A DNA stretch of 9,235 nucleotides from Pseudomonadota bacterium (GTDB taxonomy: Bacteria; Myxococcota_A; Polyangia; Polyangiales; Polyangiaceae). Numbering within the stretch: position 1 is the first letter of the stretch; each line of letters starts with the position of its first letter. The notes beneath the pieces were generated by a model. It was not told where the DNA came from and searched no databases. It saw only the letters and a program-made list of their open reading frames with translations. Location of the stretch: positions 1 through 9,235 of the forward strand of contig JAEYOT010000218.1 in assembly GCA_023411445.1 (NCBI GenBank). The letters are read 5' to 3'. The position numbers were made by a program, and so were the translations under genes. Positions 1 through 6,708 of this stretch are shown one piece after another.

Positions 1-413
1 CCTACGGTCAGCGCGAAGCCGAGCTCCGTGCGCTTCAGCTCGAAGTGCGTGGGGGTATCCACGAACGGGTGGTCCAGGAAAGCCTGCAAGCGAGCGACGG
101 TACCATGGAGATCGCCCAGCTTGGCGACGCTGCCCTGGCCCAGCGCGCGGCCGGCCAGCTCCAAGCCGACGCCTTCGAGCACGCGGCCGCTGCCATCACC
201 CAACAGGGTATCGATGAACAAGAGCAGCTCTTCTCCGTCATCCAGCAGGATGGTGTCCAGCGCGGCGCTGGCGCGCAGCCGATCCAGCGAGGCGTGGGGA
301 AGCAGGCGGCGCGGCACCTTCTCGGTCAGGAGCGCGAGCGCAGGGCCGCCGTACTGGCGCTCGAGCGCCTCCAGCACACCTCGCAGGAACCAACTTCTGA
401 GTCGATGCGTCAC
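1..413 (-). CDS. Partial hypothetical protein, N-terminal 137 residues
   Basis: An open frame on the minus strand starts with GTG at 413-411 and runs off the left edge, so the C-terminus is missing. The in-frame stop at 434-432 limits the N-terminus, and a purine-rich Shine-Dalgarno-like stretch lies 9 nt upstream, which favours this GTG start. The product begins MTHRLRSWFLRGVLEALE. It is rich in Leu and Ala and predicted to be mostly helical, with no signal peptide or membrane segment. A central acidic piece (DDGEELLLFIDTLLGDGSGR, about residues 56-75) is followed by a Leu-rich helix and by HPFVDTPTHFELKRTELGF near the window edge. The general layout (acidic helix, GDG, amphipathic helix, short beta-rich end) vaguely recalls the myxobacteria-restricted TIGR02265/DUF2378 type of protein, but I cannot assign it. 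The same-strand gene upstream (593-1792) ends 179 nt away, so it may be transcribed separately. Third codon positions are G/C-rich as in the neighbours, which supports real coding. Confidence 0.7.
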   Translation of the reverse strand, partial: MTHRLRSWFLRGVLEALERQYGGPALALLTEKVPRRLLPHASLDRLRASAALDTILLDDGEELLLFIDTLLGDGSGRVLEGVGLELAGRALGQGSVAKLGDLHGTVARLQAFLDHPFVDTPTHFELKRTELGFALTV

Positions 414-422
414 GCTCGTGTG

Positions 423-429
423 TCCCCTT
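423..429 (-). promoter_or_regulatory. Shine-Dalgarno site for the GTG-started gene
   Basis: The minus strand reads AAGGGGA here, 9 nt before the GTG at 413-411. It lies just inside the frame bounded by the TAA at 434-432. No ATG occurs between that stop and the GTG, so this site decides the start of the leftmost gene. Confidence 0.5.
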
Positions 430-515
430 CGTTACCCGAGCGACACGCTAACACCGACCACTGGCCGGCGGCGAGCGCTATATGGGAACGCTACGCGTCA
501 TTGCCTACCCACAGC

Positions 516-541
516 TCATCCACATCGTACAAAGTGGATGA
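516..541. repeat. Inverted repeat in the 414-592 spacer
   Basis: Perfect 8-bp arms TCATCCAC (516-523) and GTGGATGA (534-541) flank a 10-nt loop. The repeat lies 52 nt beyond the stop codon of the PLP-enzyme gene and upstream of the leftmost gene, in a spacer less GC-rich than the coding regions. It could be an RNA hairpin at the end of the proS-PLP enzyme transcript or an operator for the next gene. There is no T-tract on the distal side in the minus direction, so a classical intrinsic terminator is not supported. Nothing else was recognised in the 179-nt spacer. Confidence 0.35.
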
Positions 542-592
542 AAACGTTGCGGTTTGCTTAACAGCGTCACGTCACGGCGGAGCGTGCTTCGT

Positions 593-1792
593 TCACGCGT
601 GATCGAGCGCCGCCAGCACGTCTGCCACCAAATCCTCGGTATCCTCGATACCGACGGAGAAGCGAATCAGCGCGGGGTCGATGCCGATCTTGTATAGCTC
701 TTCGTCCGACAGCTCGAAGAAGCTCATGATCGCGGGCTGCTCGATCAAGCTCTCCACACCACCGAGCGACGCGGCGATTTGAGGGATGCGCGCGGCGTCC
801 ACCACGCGCGACGCAGCCGCGCGCCCGCCCTTGACGATGAAGCTGACGACCGCGCCGCCGCCCTGCATTTGCGTGGAAGCGACGGGGAAGGAGGGGTGGC
901 TTTCGAGCCAGGGGTAGAAGACCCGCTCGACCTTGGGATGCTGCGCGAGCGCCTTGGCGAGCGCCAGCGCGCTTGCGTTCTGCCGCGCCACTCGCAGCGC
1001 CAGCGTCTTCAAGCCGCGCATGATCAAGAAGGCGGCGTGCGGATCCAACACCGAGCCGACGACCCCGCGCGTGTCGCGCAAGAGCGAGATGATGTGCGCT
1101 GGCCCCGCGACCACGCCGCCCAGCACGTCGTTGTGACCCGAGAGATACTTCGTGGCGCTGTGGAGCACCAAGTCGATGCCGAGCGCGAGTGGCTTGGAGT
1201 TGACCGGCGTGGCGAAGGTCGAATCGACCAGCGTGCGGATGCGGCCCTTGGCCTTGACCAGGGTGGCCAGCCGCTCCAAATCCACACAGAAATTGAGCGG
1301 GTTGGTCGGTGACTCGGTGACCACGAGGCGAGTCGTGGGGCGCAACGCTGCTTGCATCCCTTCCAGGTCACCCGGCTCCACCACGCTGTGCTCCACGCCG
1401 AAGCGCAGCAGCGTCTGCGTCACGAGCTGGCGCGTGCGGCGGTAGCAGTCGCGGAAGAGCACGACGTGGTCGCCGGCCTTGAGCAGCGCCAAGAGCGTCG
1501 TCGAGGTGGCGGCCATCCCGGACGAGAACGCCACGGCGTCCTCCGCGCCCTCCAGGGCGGCCACGCGTCGCTCCAGCTCCCGCACCGTGGGGTTGCCGTA
1601 GCGGCCGTACTCCTCGCGCTCCGGGTCCGGATCCTCCCCGCGCATGTAGCGCTCGAGGGTCGCCGTGTTCTCGAACGTATAGGTCGCGGTCTGCGCGATC
1701 GACGGCGTGAGGGTGTGATGCGCGCGCGCGCGCTCGATGCCCGCGTGCACTGCGTCCGTTGAGGTCGTCGATTGGTCTTTACGTTGGCTCAT
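593..1792 (-). CDS. metB: Cystathionine gamma-synthase-like PLP enzyme (plant-type motifs)
   Basis: The 399-residue product belongs to the Cys/Met-metabolism PLP enzyme family (fold type I) and is cytosolic. Members condense an activated homoserine ester with cysteine to cystathionine, or run related gamma-elimination reactions. Visible motifs are EYGRYGNPT at residues 61-69 (Tyr/Arg that bind PLP phosphate from the partner subunit), SSGMAA at 90-95, DCYRRTR at 115-121 (Tyr stacking on PLP), ESPTNP at 160-165, LVDSTFATP at 188-196 (Asp for the pyridine nitrogen), HSATKYLSGHNDVLGG at 211-226 with the Schiff-base lysine K215, SLGGVESL near the C-terminus, and R377 for the substrate carboxylate. 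DCYRxTR, TFATP, LVLHSATK, GHNDVL and QPAIMS match plant cystathionine gamma-synthase as I remember it, without the plastid transit region. Length is typical. The ATG overlaps the proS stop (ATGA) and is preceded by GAGG, so translation is probably coupled. The same frame stays open upstream to 2338, but that part is antisense-frame overlap with proS and lacks family similarity. Cystathionine gamma-lyase or O-acetylhomoserine sulfhydrylase remain possible. Confidence 0.93.
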   Translation of the reverse strand: MSQRKDQSTTSTDAVHAGIERARAHHTLTPSIAQTATYTFENTATLERYMRGEDPDPEREEYGRYGNPTVRELERRVAALEGAEDAVAFSSGMAATSTTLLALLKAGDHVVLFRDCYRRTRQLVTQTLLRFGVEHSVVEPGDLEGMQAALRPTTRLVVTESPTNPLNFCVDLERLATLVKAKGRIRTLVDSTFATPVNSKPLALGIDLVLHSATKYLSGHNDVLGGVVAGPAHIISLLRDTRGVVGSVLDPHAAFLIMRGLKTLALRVARQNASALALAKALAQHPKVERVFYPWLESHPSFPVASTQMQGGGAVVSFIVKGGRAAASRVVDAARIPQIAASLGGVESLIEQPAIMSFFELSDEELYKIGIDPALIRFSVGIEDTEDLVADVLAALDHA

Positions 1793-3498
1793 GCTGCCTC
1801 GCCGGCAGCGGACGCGTGAAGCGCCTGCTGCACCAGCTCCGAAACTTCTGGGGTGACGCGCTCCAGCGCGACCAGCTTGCTTTGCTCCGGCTGGCTGCGA
1901 AGCTTGAGCTCCACACCACCGGCCGCCAGCGACTTCTTGCCCAGCGTGAGCCGGAGCGGGATGCCGAGCAAGTCCGCGTCCTTGAGCTTCACGCCAGGCC
2001 GCTCGTCGCGGTCGTCGATCAAGAGCTCGATGCCCGCTGCTTCCAGCTCGCGCTCCAGCCGAGCCACGGCCGTCAGCACCTCCGGCTCTGCCCCCAGCTG
2101 GACCAGGTGAGCTTGAAACGGCGCGATCACGGCCGGGAAGCGCAGGCCGTGCTGGTCGTGGTGCTGCTCGACGAGCGCCGCCAGCAGCCGCGACAGCCCG
2201 AGGGCGTACGAGCCCATCACCAGCGGCCGAGGCGTCCCCTGTGCGTCCGAGAACGTGGCGTTCGTGGCGCCGAGCAGGCGGAGCTGGCCCACCTCGAGCC
2301 CGCGGTAGAGCGAGAGCGACGCGCCGCACTCGGGGCACAAGTCGCCGTCCACCACGCTGCGGATGTCGACCACCTCGCCGGTGAAGTCACGGCCGTAGGC
2401 GACGTGCAAGAGGTGGTGGTCGGTGCAGTTGGCACCGGTACAGCCGTCGGCGACGCTGGCCGCGTCGCGGTCCACCAGCACGCGACCGCGGAAGCCTACC
2501 GGTCCCGCGAAGCCGACAGCGGCTCCTGTCGCCTGCTCGACTTCTTGCGCGCTAGCCAAGCGCAGCTTCGCGCCGCCCAGCGCGCGCGCCAGCTTGGCCT
2601 CGTTCACCTCGTGATCGCCACGCACGACGGCGAGCACGGTCTCGCCGCCTACCACGTAGACCAAGCTCTTCAAGAAGCTGGTCAGCGGCAGCTTCAGGAA
2701 CCCGGCGACGTCCGCCACGCTGCCGTGGCCTGGCGTGTGCACGAGCTCGCGCGGCGCGAGCTCCGTCAGTGAGGGCCCGCGTCGGGGGTAGGGCGGGCTG
2801 GTCGCTACGTCCACGTTGGCGGCGTAGCTGCACTGCAGGCAGGCGGCCAGCTCGTCCTCTCCGAAGGAGCCCAGGACTTGAAGCTCTTCGCTGCGCTCGC
2901 CGCCTTCCGCCAGCACCCAGCGGTATTGCAAGCCGAGCCGAGCACAGATGCGCTCGCAGACAGCGCGCAGGGTGGCGTAGCTGAGCCGGGCAGCTTCCTC
3001 GTCAGCGTCGAGCGAGTAGGCATCCGCCACGACGAACTCTCGGCTGCGCAAGAGCCCCCCGCGCGGGCGGGGCTCGTCGCGGTGCTTGGTCTGGACTTGG
3101 TAGAAGCGCGCGGGCAGCTCGCGATAGCTCCTGAGCTCACGGCGCGCCAGCTCCGCGATGACCTCCTCGTGCGTCGAGGCGAGGTACAGCTCGGTGCCCT
3201 TGCGATCGCGCACGCGCAAGAGCTCCTCGTCCTCGGCATCCCAGCGCCCCCCTTCACGGAGTAGCTCCGCGGGCAGCAATGCTGGCAGCAGCAGCTCGAG
3301 CGCTCCGGTCCGCTCCAGCTCCTCCCGCACGACGCGCTCGATACGTCGCAGCACGCGCAGCCCGAGCGGCAGGTACGAGTAGATGCCGGCGCCCACGCGC
3401 CGCGCGTAGCCTGCGCGCAGGAGCAGGGCGTGGCTCGCGCCGGTGGCGTCGGAAGGAGCTTCCTTCAGGGTCGGGATGAAGGCACGCGTGTAACGCAT
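1789..3498 (-). CDS. proS: Prolyl-tRNA synthetase, bacterial type with editing domain, divergent motifs
   Basis: This is a class II aminoacyl-tRNA synthetase that charges tRNA-Pro in the cytosol. From the chosen start it has 569 residues, close to the 572 of E. coli ProS. Order: catalytic core with THEE (109-112), motif 2 RDEPRPRGG...RSREF (140-155), and a C-x2-C pair at 220-223. An inserted YbaK-like editing domain spans about 240-400, with K277 in SFLKSLVY, GDHEVNE at 294-300 and a C-x2-C pair at 388-391. Motif 3 GSYALGLSR is at 429-437, and the anticodon-binding domain (IAPFQ at 458-462, DDRDERPGVK at 495-504) ends the protein. Start ATG 3498 was chosen because MRYTRAFIPTLKE aligns with the usual N-terminus. 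In-frame ATGs at 3537 and 3567 would add 13 or 23 residues, and no start has a strong Shine-Dalgarno. Several normally invariant positions differ: GGSxSHEF is GGERSEEL (199-206) after a short deletion, MKDAYSF is VADAYSL (157-163), GCYGIG is GSYALG (429-434), and GPTHEE is ASTHEE. It is probably a functional but divergent ProRS; a paralogue cannot be excluded. It heads the leftward operon. Confidence 0.95.
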   Translation of the reverse strand: MRYTRAFIPTLKEAPSDATGASHALLLRAGYARRVGAGIYSYLPLGLRVLRRIERVVREELERTGALELLLPALLPAELLREGGRWDAEDEELLRVRDRKGTELYLASTHEEVIAELARRELRSYRELPARFYQVQTKHRDEPRPRGGLLRSREFVVADAYSLDADEEAARLSYATLRAVCERICARLGLQYRWVLAEGGERSEELQVLGSFGEDELAACLQCSYAANVDVATSPPYPRRGPSLTELAPRELVHTPGHGSVADVAGFLKLPLTSFLKSLVYVVGGETVLAVVRGDHEVNEAKLARALGGAKLRLASAQEVEQATGAAVGFAGPVGFRGRVLVDRDAASVADGCTGANCTDHHLLHVAYGRDFTGEVVDIRSVVDGDLCPECGASLSLYRGLEVGQLRLLGATNATFSDAQGTPRPLVMGSYALGLSRLLAALVEQHHDQHGLRFPAVIAPFQAHLVQLGAEPEVLTAVARLERELEAAGIELLIDDRDERPGVKLKDADLLGIPLRLTLGKKSLAAGGVELKLRSQPEQSKLVALERVTPEVSELVQQALHASAAGEAA

Positions 3499-3545
3499 AA
3501 ACGAGTCGAGGCCGTCACGGGTCTCGCGTCCTAGCATGGTCGCCC

Positions 3546-3588
3546 GGGAGCTCCCATAAAGTCCCATAATAATGATGACTTAACGGGG
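3546..3588. promoter_or_regulatory. Divergent promoter/operator region between proS and the sulfite reductase gene
   Basis: This short A/T-rich island stands out from the GC-rich surroundings and lies between two genes read in opposite directions. It contains the perfect palindrome GGGAGCTCCC (3546-3555) running into two direct copies of TCCCATAA (3552-3559 and 3562-3569), one helical turn apart. The hexamer recurs inverted as ATGGGA at 3646-3651. A CATAAT (3565-3570) could serve as a plus-strand -10 element, but no convincing -35 was found. I read it as a likely bidirectional promoter with an operator-like repeat; the regulator is unknown. If the longer in-frame starts of the two genes were used (3567 minus, 3589 plus), the repeat would lie partly inside the proS reading frame. 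Confidence 0.4.
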
Positions 3589-3669
3589 ATGATGGATGTC
3601 AGGGCCGGGTGCAACAAGGGCATTCCCCAGTTGTCGCACCGGAAAATGGGAGTATTGTCCGGACCCCCG

Positions 3670-5940
3670 ATGACGCAGAGCACGCAGAGCCAGAACTGGA
3701 AAGAACGTCTCACCGGCCAGATGCGCGACGACTGGGCGCGCGAGATCGACGTCTTCGAAACGCAGATGGAGCTGCGTAAGAAGGGCAAGTTCGAGGAGAA
3801 GATGTTCGCCGAGACGCGGCTGCGCCGCGGCATCTATGGCCAGCGCTATGACAACGGCCAACGCCACGACGGCGAGAAGACGCAGCAGCTGAAGTTCCCG
3901 CAGGGCGAGCTGACCAAGGGCCCCCACACGTACTGGGACGCCCCCGGCATGATGCGCATCAAGATCCCGTACGGGAAGCTGAGCGCGGCTCAGATGGAGG
4001 TGCTGTGCGAGCTGGCCGAGGAGTACTCCGACCAGATCCTCCACGTTACCACCCGGCAGGATATCCAGCTTCATTTCGTGCACATCCAGGACACGCCGGA
4101 CTTGATGCGGCGCCTGGCCGCCGCTGGCATCACGACGCGCGAAGCGTGCGGCAACTCCGTGCGCAACGTGACGGCGTGCCCCTACGCCGGCGTGTGCAAC
4201 ACCGAGACGTTCGACGTGACGCCGTACGCGCACGCGATCACCTTCTTCCTGCTCGGTCACGACGACACGCAGGATTTCGGCCGCAAGGTGAAGCTCGCCT
4301 TCTCCGGCTGCAAGAGCGAGGCCTGCGGCCTGGTGAACTTCCACGACATCGGCGGCATCGCGAAGGTCAAGGACGGCAAGCGCGGCTTCGAGTTTTACGT
4401 CGGCGGTGGCCTCGGCTCCGTGCCCTACCCGGCGGCGCTCATCTCCGAGTTCGTACCGGAGGAGGAGCTGTTGCCCATGTCGCAGGCGGTGGCGCGCGTG
4501 TTCGCCCGCTTGGGTGAGCGCGAGAACCGCTCCAAGGCGCGCATCAAGTTCCTGGTGAAGAAGCTGGGCGTGGAGGAGTTCAAGCGCCTCGTGTTCGAAG
4601 AGCGCGGCAAGCTGCGCCACGACGAGCGCTGGACGGCGTTCCTGAGCGATCTGCACGCCACCGACGAGAGGCCGCTCAAGGGCCCCAGCGAGCTCACCGG
4701 CGCGCTGCCGGCGGGCTTCGAGGCCTGGGCCGCCACGAACGTCGAGCCTCAAGCTCAAGCCGGCTACTCGACGGCCAAGGTGAGCCTGCCGCTCGGCGAC
4801 TTCTCGCCGCAGCAGGGGCGCGCGGTCGCCGCGATGATGCGCAAGTACACGGGCGACACGCTGCGCACGACCGTCGATCAAAACTTGATGTTTCGCTGGG
4901 TGTCGAACGCCGACCTGCCGGCCCTGTACGCGGACCTCGCGGCGGCTGGCCTGGCCGAGGCCGGCGCGGACACCATCACGGACATCACGTCGTGCCCGGG
5001 CACGGACACCTGCAAGCTGGGCATCAGCTCTTCGCGCGGCTTGGCCGGCGAGCTACGCCGCCAGCTGAAGGTGGTGGAGCAGGAGCTGGCGCCCGAGGCC
5101 AAGAGCCTGGTGATCAAGTGCAGCGGCTGCTTCAACAGCTGCGGCCAGCACCACGTGGCGGACATGGGATTTTTGGGCGTGAGCCGCAACGTCAACGGCC
5201 GGCGCGTGCCGCACTTCCAGCTGGTCGTCGGCGGCGAGCTCTTGAACAACGCTGCCAACTACGGTTTGGCCATCGGCGCGATCCCCTCCAAGAACGTGCC
5301 TAAGGCGGTCAAGCAGCTCACCGACTACTACCTGAAGGACAAGCAGCCGGGCGAGACGTTCAAGGCCTTCATCGATCGCGTCGGCAAGAAGCCGATCCGC
5401 AAGATCGTGGACGACCTGAACGCCGTGCCCAGCTACGAGCAAGATCCCAGCTTCTACTCGGACTGGGGCGATCCTCGCGAGTACACCATCGGTGACCAGG
5501 GCGTCGGCGAGTGCGCCGGCGAGGTCGTCTCGGTGGTGGAGATGGGCCTTGCCGCCAGTGAGCGCGAGGTGTTCGAAGCTCAGATCCTCCTGGATGAGGG
5601 CAAGCCGGCGGACGCCGCCGCGCGCGCCTTCAGCGCCATGCTGGTGGCGGCTCGCGCGCTCACTCGTCAAAAGAACGAGAACCTCAGCGATCAGCCGGAA
5701 GAGGTGGTCAGCGAGTTCAAGCGCTTGTTCGTGGACACCAAGCTTTTTTGGGATACGTACGCGCACGGCAAGTTCGCGCAGTACTTCTTCAAGGCTTACG
5801 AAGAGCCTGCTCAGAATCCGACGAAGGAGACCGCGCACCAGCTGGTGGAGGAAGCTCAGCTGTTCGTGGACGCGGCCTACGATTGCTACACCAAGACCGG
5901 GAACCTGACCGGCAGCGGCGCGTCAACGCCCGCCTCGTGA
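3670..5940 (+). CDS. Siroheme 4Fe-4S nitrite/sulfite reductase with C-terminal helical extension
   Basis: The 756-residue product is a cytosolic hemoprotein that uses six electrons, probably from ferredoxin, to reduce sulfite to sulfide or nitrite to ammonia. It has the duplicated ferredoxin-like plus siroheme-domain architecture: half 1 about residues 60-310, half 2 about 360-590. Half 2 has the cluster/siroheme cysteines C442-x5-C448 and C487-x3-C491, in TSCPGTDTC and SGCFNSCGQHH, followed by ADMGFLG. Half 1 supplies basic substrate/siroheme-binding residues: R96, R129 in TTRQD, R165 in NSVRNVTACP, and K206/K208 in a KxK matching that of CysI. Unusually, half 1 also keeps four cysteines (C170, C176, C214, C219). 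After GVGECAGE (C615) come about 140 mainly helical residues resembling a HEPN-type bundle, without an obvious Rx4-6H catalytic motif. The ATG at 3670 was chosen over in-frame ATGs at 3589, 3592 and 3646 because the extra residues look non-conserved; the start is uncertain. Context with cystathionine synthase favours sulfite as substrate. No flavoprotein partner gene is in the window. Confidence 0.93.
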   Translation: MTQSTQSQNWKERLTGQMRDDWAREIDVFETQMELRKKGKFEEKMFAETRLRRGIYGQRYDNGQRHDGEKTQQLKFPQGELTKGPHTYWDAPGMMRIKIPYGKLSAAQMEVLCELAEEYSDQILHVTTRQDIQLHFVHIQDTPDLMRRLAAAGITTREACGNSVRNVTACPYAGVCNTETFDVTPYAHAITFFLLGHDDTQDFGRKVKLAFSGCKSEACGLVNFHDIGGIAKVKDGKRGFEFYVGGGLGSVPYPAALISEFVPEEELLPMSQAVARVFARLGERENRSKARIKFLVKKLGVEEFKRLVFEERGKLRHDERWTAFLSDLHATDERPLKGPSELTGALPAGFEAWAATNVEPQAQAGYSTAKVSLPLGDFSPQQGRAVAAMMRKYTGDTLRTTVDQNLMFRWVSNADLPALYADLAAAGLAEAGADTITDITSCPGTDTCKLGISSSRGLAGELRRQLKVVEQELAPEAKSLVIKCSGCFNSCGQHHVADMGFLGVSRNVNGRRVPHFQLVVGGELLNNAANYGLAIGAIPSKNVPKAVKQLTDYYLKDKQPGETFKAFIDRVGKKPIRKIVDDLNAVPSYEQDPSFYSDWGDPREYTIGDQGVGECAGEVVSVVEMGLAASEREVFEAQILLDEGKPADAAARAFSAMLVAARALTRQKNENLSDQPEEVVSEFKRLFVDTKLFWDTYAHGKFAQYFFKAYEEPAQNPTKETAHQLVEEAQLFVDAAYDCYTKTGNLTGSGASTPAS

Positions 5941-5955
5941 GCGCGAGAGAGCCAG

Positions 5956-6531
5956 ATGAAATCGGAAAAGCTCCAGATCAAATTCTTTGCTAAGCCGAGC
6001 GCCAAGTTCGACCTCGAGCAGCTCGTGCCCGTGTTCCATCGCTTCATCCGCGAGCACGCCTTCGACGAGCTGATGATCGACGTCGCCAACTACGCGCACG
6101 TCAAGAACGGCCCGGGCGTGGTGCTGGTGGGTGACGCCAACGACTACTACCTGGACGAGGGCGAGGGGCGGCCGGGCCTGATGTTCAGCCGCAAGCGCCA
6201 CGGCTCTGGCCCTGATGGTCGCCTGCGCGAAGGCTTCGCGCGGGCGCTCAAGGCCTGCTCCCTGCTGGAAGCAGCCCCCGAGCTCGGTCAGGAGCTCAGC
6301 TTCGCCACCGATGAGGTGCTGCTTCGCCTGCCGGATCGCCTGAACGCTCCCAACGACGACGCGAGCTTCGCCGAGGCTTCGGCGGAGCTCGGCCCGCTCC
6401 TAGACAAGCTGTATGGCGCCGGCGCCTGGAGCATCGCGCGCGGTGCGCTATCGCCGGAGCCGCTGTCGCTCCGGGTGAAAGCCACGCAGGCGCCGTCGCT
6501 CGCAGCGCTCCTCGCGACGCTGGGCGGCTGA
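5956..6531 (+). CDS. Hypothetical protein co-transcribed with the sulfite reductase
   Basis: This 191-residue soluble protein is not recognised. It starts 15 nt after the reductase stop, with GAGAGA 5 nt before the ATG, so the two genes almost certainly form an operon. The N-terminal half looks alpha/beta: a basic strand (KLQIKFFAK, 5-13), a helix (residues 19-36), then YAHVKNGPGVVLVGDANDYY at about 46-65 with a glycine-rich turn and aromatic/acidic residues, then RPGLMFSRKRHG. The C-terminal half is mostly helical and rich in Ala and Leu. There is no signal peptide, membrane segment, cysteine cluster or known cofactor motif; the only Cys sits in ALKACSLLE, so it is unlikely to be an Fe-S electron donor. 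Its tight linkage suggests a role with the reductase (assembly, stability or regulation), but that is guilt by association only. Codon use matches the neighbours. Confidence 0.88.
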   Translation: MKSEKLQIKFFAKPSAKFDLEQLVPVFHRFIREHAFDELMIDVANYAHVKNGPGVVLVGDANDYYLDEGEGRPGLMFSRKRHGSGPDGRLREGFARALKACSLLEAAPELGQELSFATDEVLLRLPDRLNAPNDDASFAEASAELGPLLDKLYGAGAWSIARGALSPEPLSLRVKATQAPSLAALLATLGG

Positions 6532-6604
6532 GGCTCTCGCCTCGCGCTGTCGCCCGTCCTTAGGAGGAAACTCAGCGCGGCACGCTCGATTTCGCTGCCG
6601 CGCT

Positions 6605-6645
6605 TGGCGCCTCGTTTCGCGTACTTGCGCGCGAGCGAGGCGCCA
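6605..6645 (+). terminator. Strong inverted repeat after the reductase operon, possible terminator
   Basis: Perfect 10-bp arms TGGCGCCTCG (6605-6614) and CGAGGCGCCA (6636-6645) enclose 21 nt that can form an extra CGCG/CGCG stem. The repeat lies 74 nt after the stop of the hypothetical gene and 64 nt before the next gene. No T-tract follows, which is common in high-GC genomes, so it may be a Rho-independent-like hairpin, an mRNA-stabilising structure or a protein-binding site. Confidence 0.4.
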
Positions 6646-6708
6646 GCACGTCTGTCGGTGCGCGGATGCCGACAAAAAATCTGACGAGTCGTGATAGTCA
6701 GCGGGGCG
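6646..6708 (+). promoter_or_regulatory. Putative upstream region of the Cys-rich lipoprotein gene
   Basis: This short leader contains an A-run (near 6673-6679) and a small inverted repeat CTGAC (6681-6685) / GTCAG (6697-6701) with an 11-nt spacer, just before the ATG at 6709. GCGGGG directly upstream of the ATG is a weak Shine-Dalgarno. No clear -35/-10 pair was found. It is listed because the gene lies behind a possible terminator and must have its own promoter if that hairpin works. Confidence 0.25.

Noticed and set aside
45..602. 185-codon plus-strand frame covering the left end and the spacer
   Set aside because: It crosses the leftmost minus-strand gene and the less GC-rich spacer, has no recognisable family and no good Shine-Dalgarno. 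The minus-strand frame with GTG and AAGGGGA is the better explanation.
1793..2338. N-terminal 182-codon extension of the PLP-enzyme reading frame
   Set aside because: It overlaps proS on the same strand in another frame, is Arg/Ala/Pro-rich shadow sequence and has no family similarity. The ATG at 1792 gives a normal-length enzyme.
1759..2772. 337-codon plus-strand open frame
   Set aside because: It is antisense to proS, which has unmistakable synthetase motifs in the other strand.
3580..4881. 433-codon minus-strand open frame
   Set aside because: It lies antisense to the sulfite reductase, with His/Arg/Ala/Leu-rich composition typical of a shadow frame in GC-rich DNA.
6562..6567. Perfect AGGAGG Shine-Dalgarno-like sequence
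   Set aside because: No ATG, GTG or TTG follows at a usable distance and no open frame starts there.
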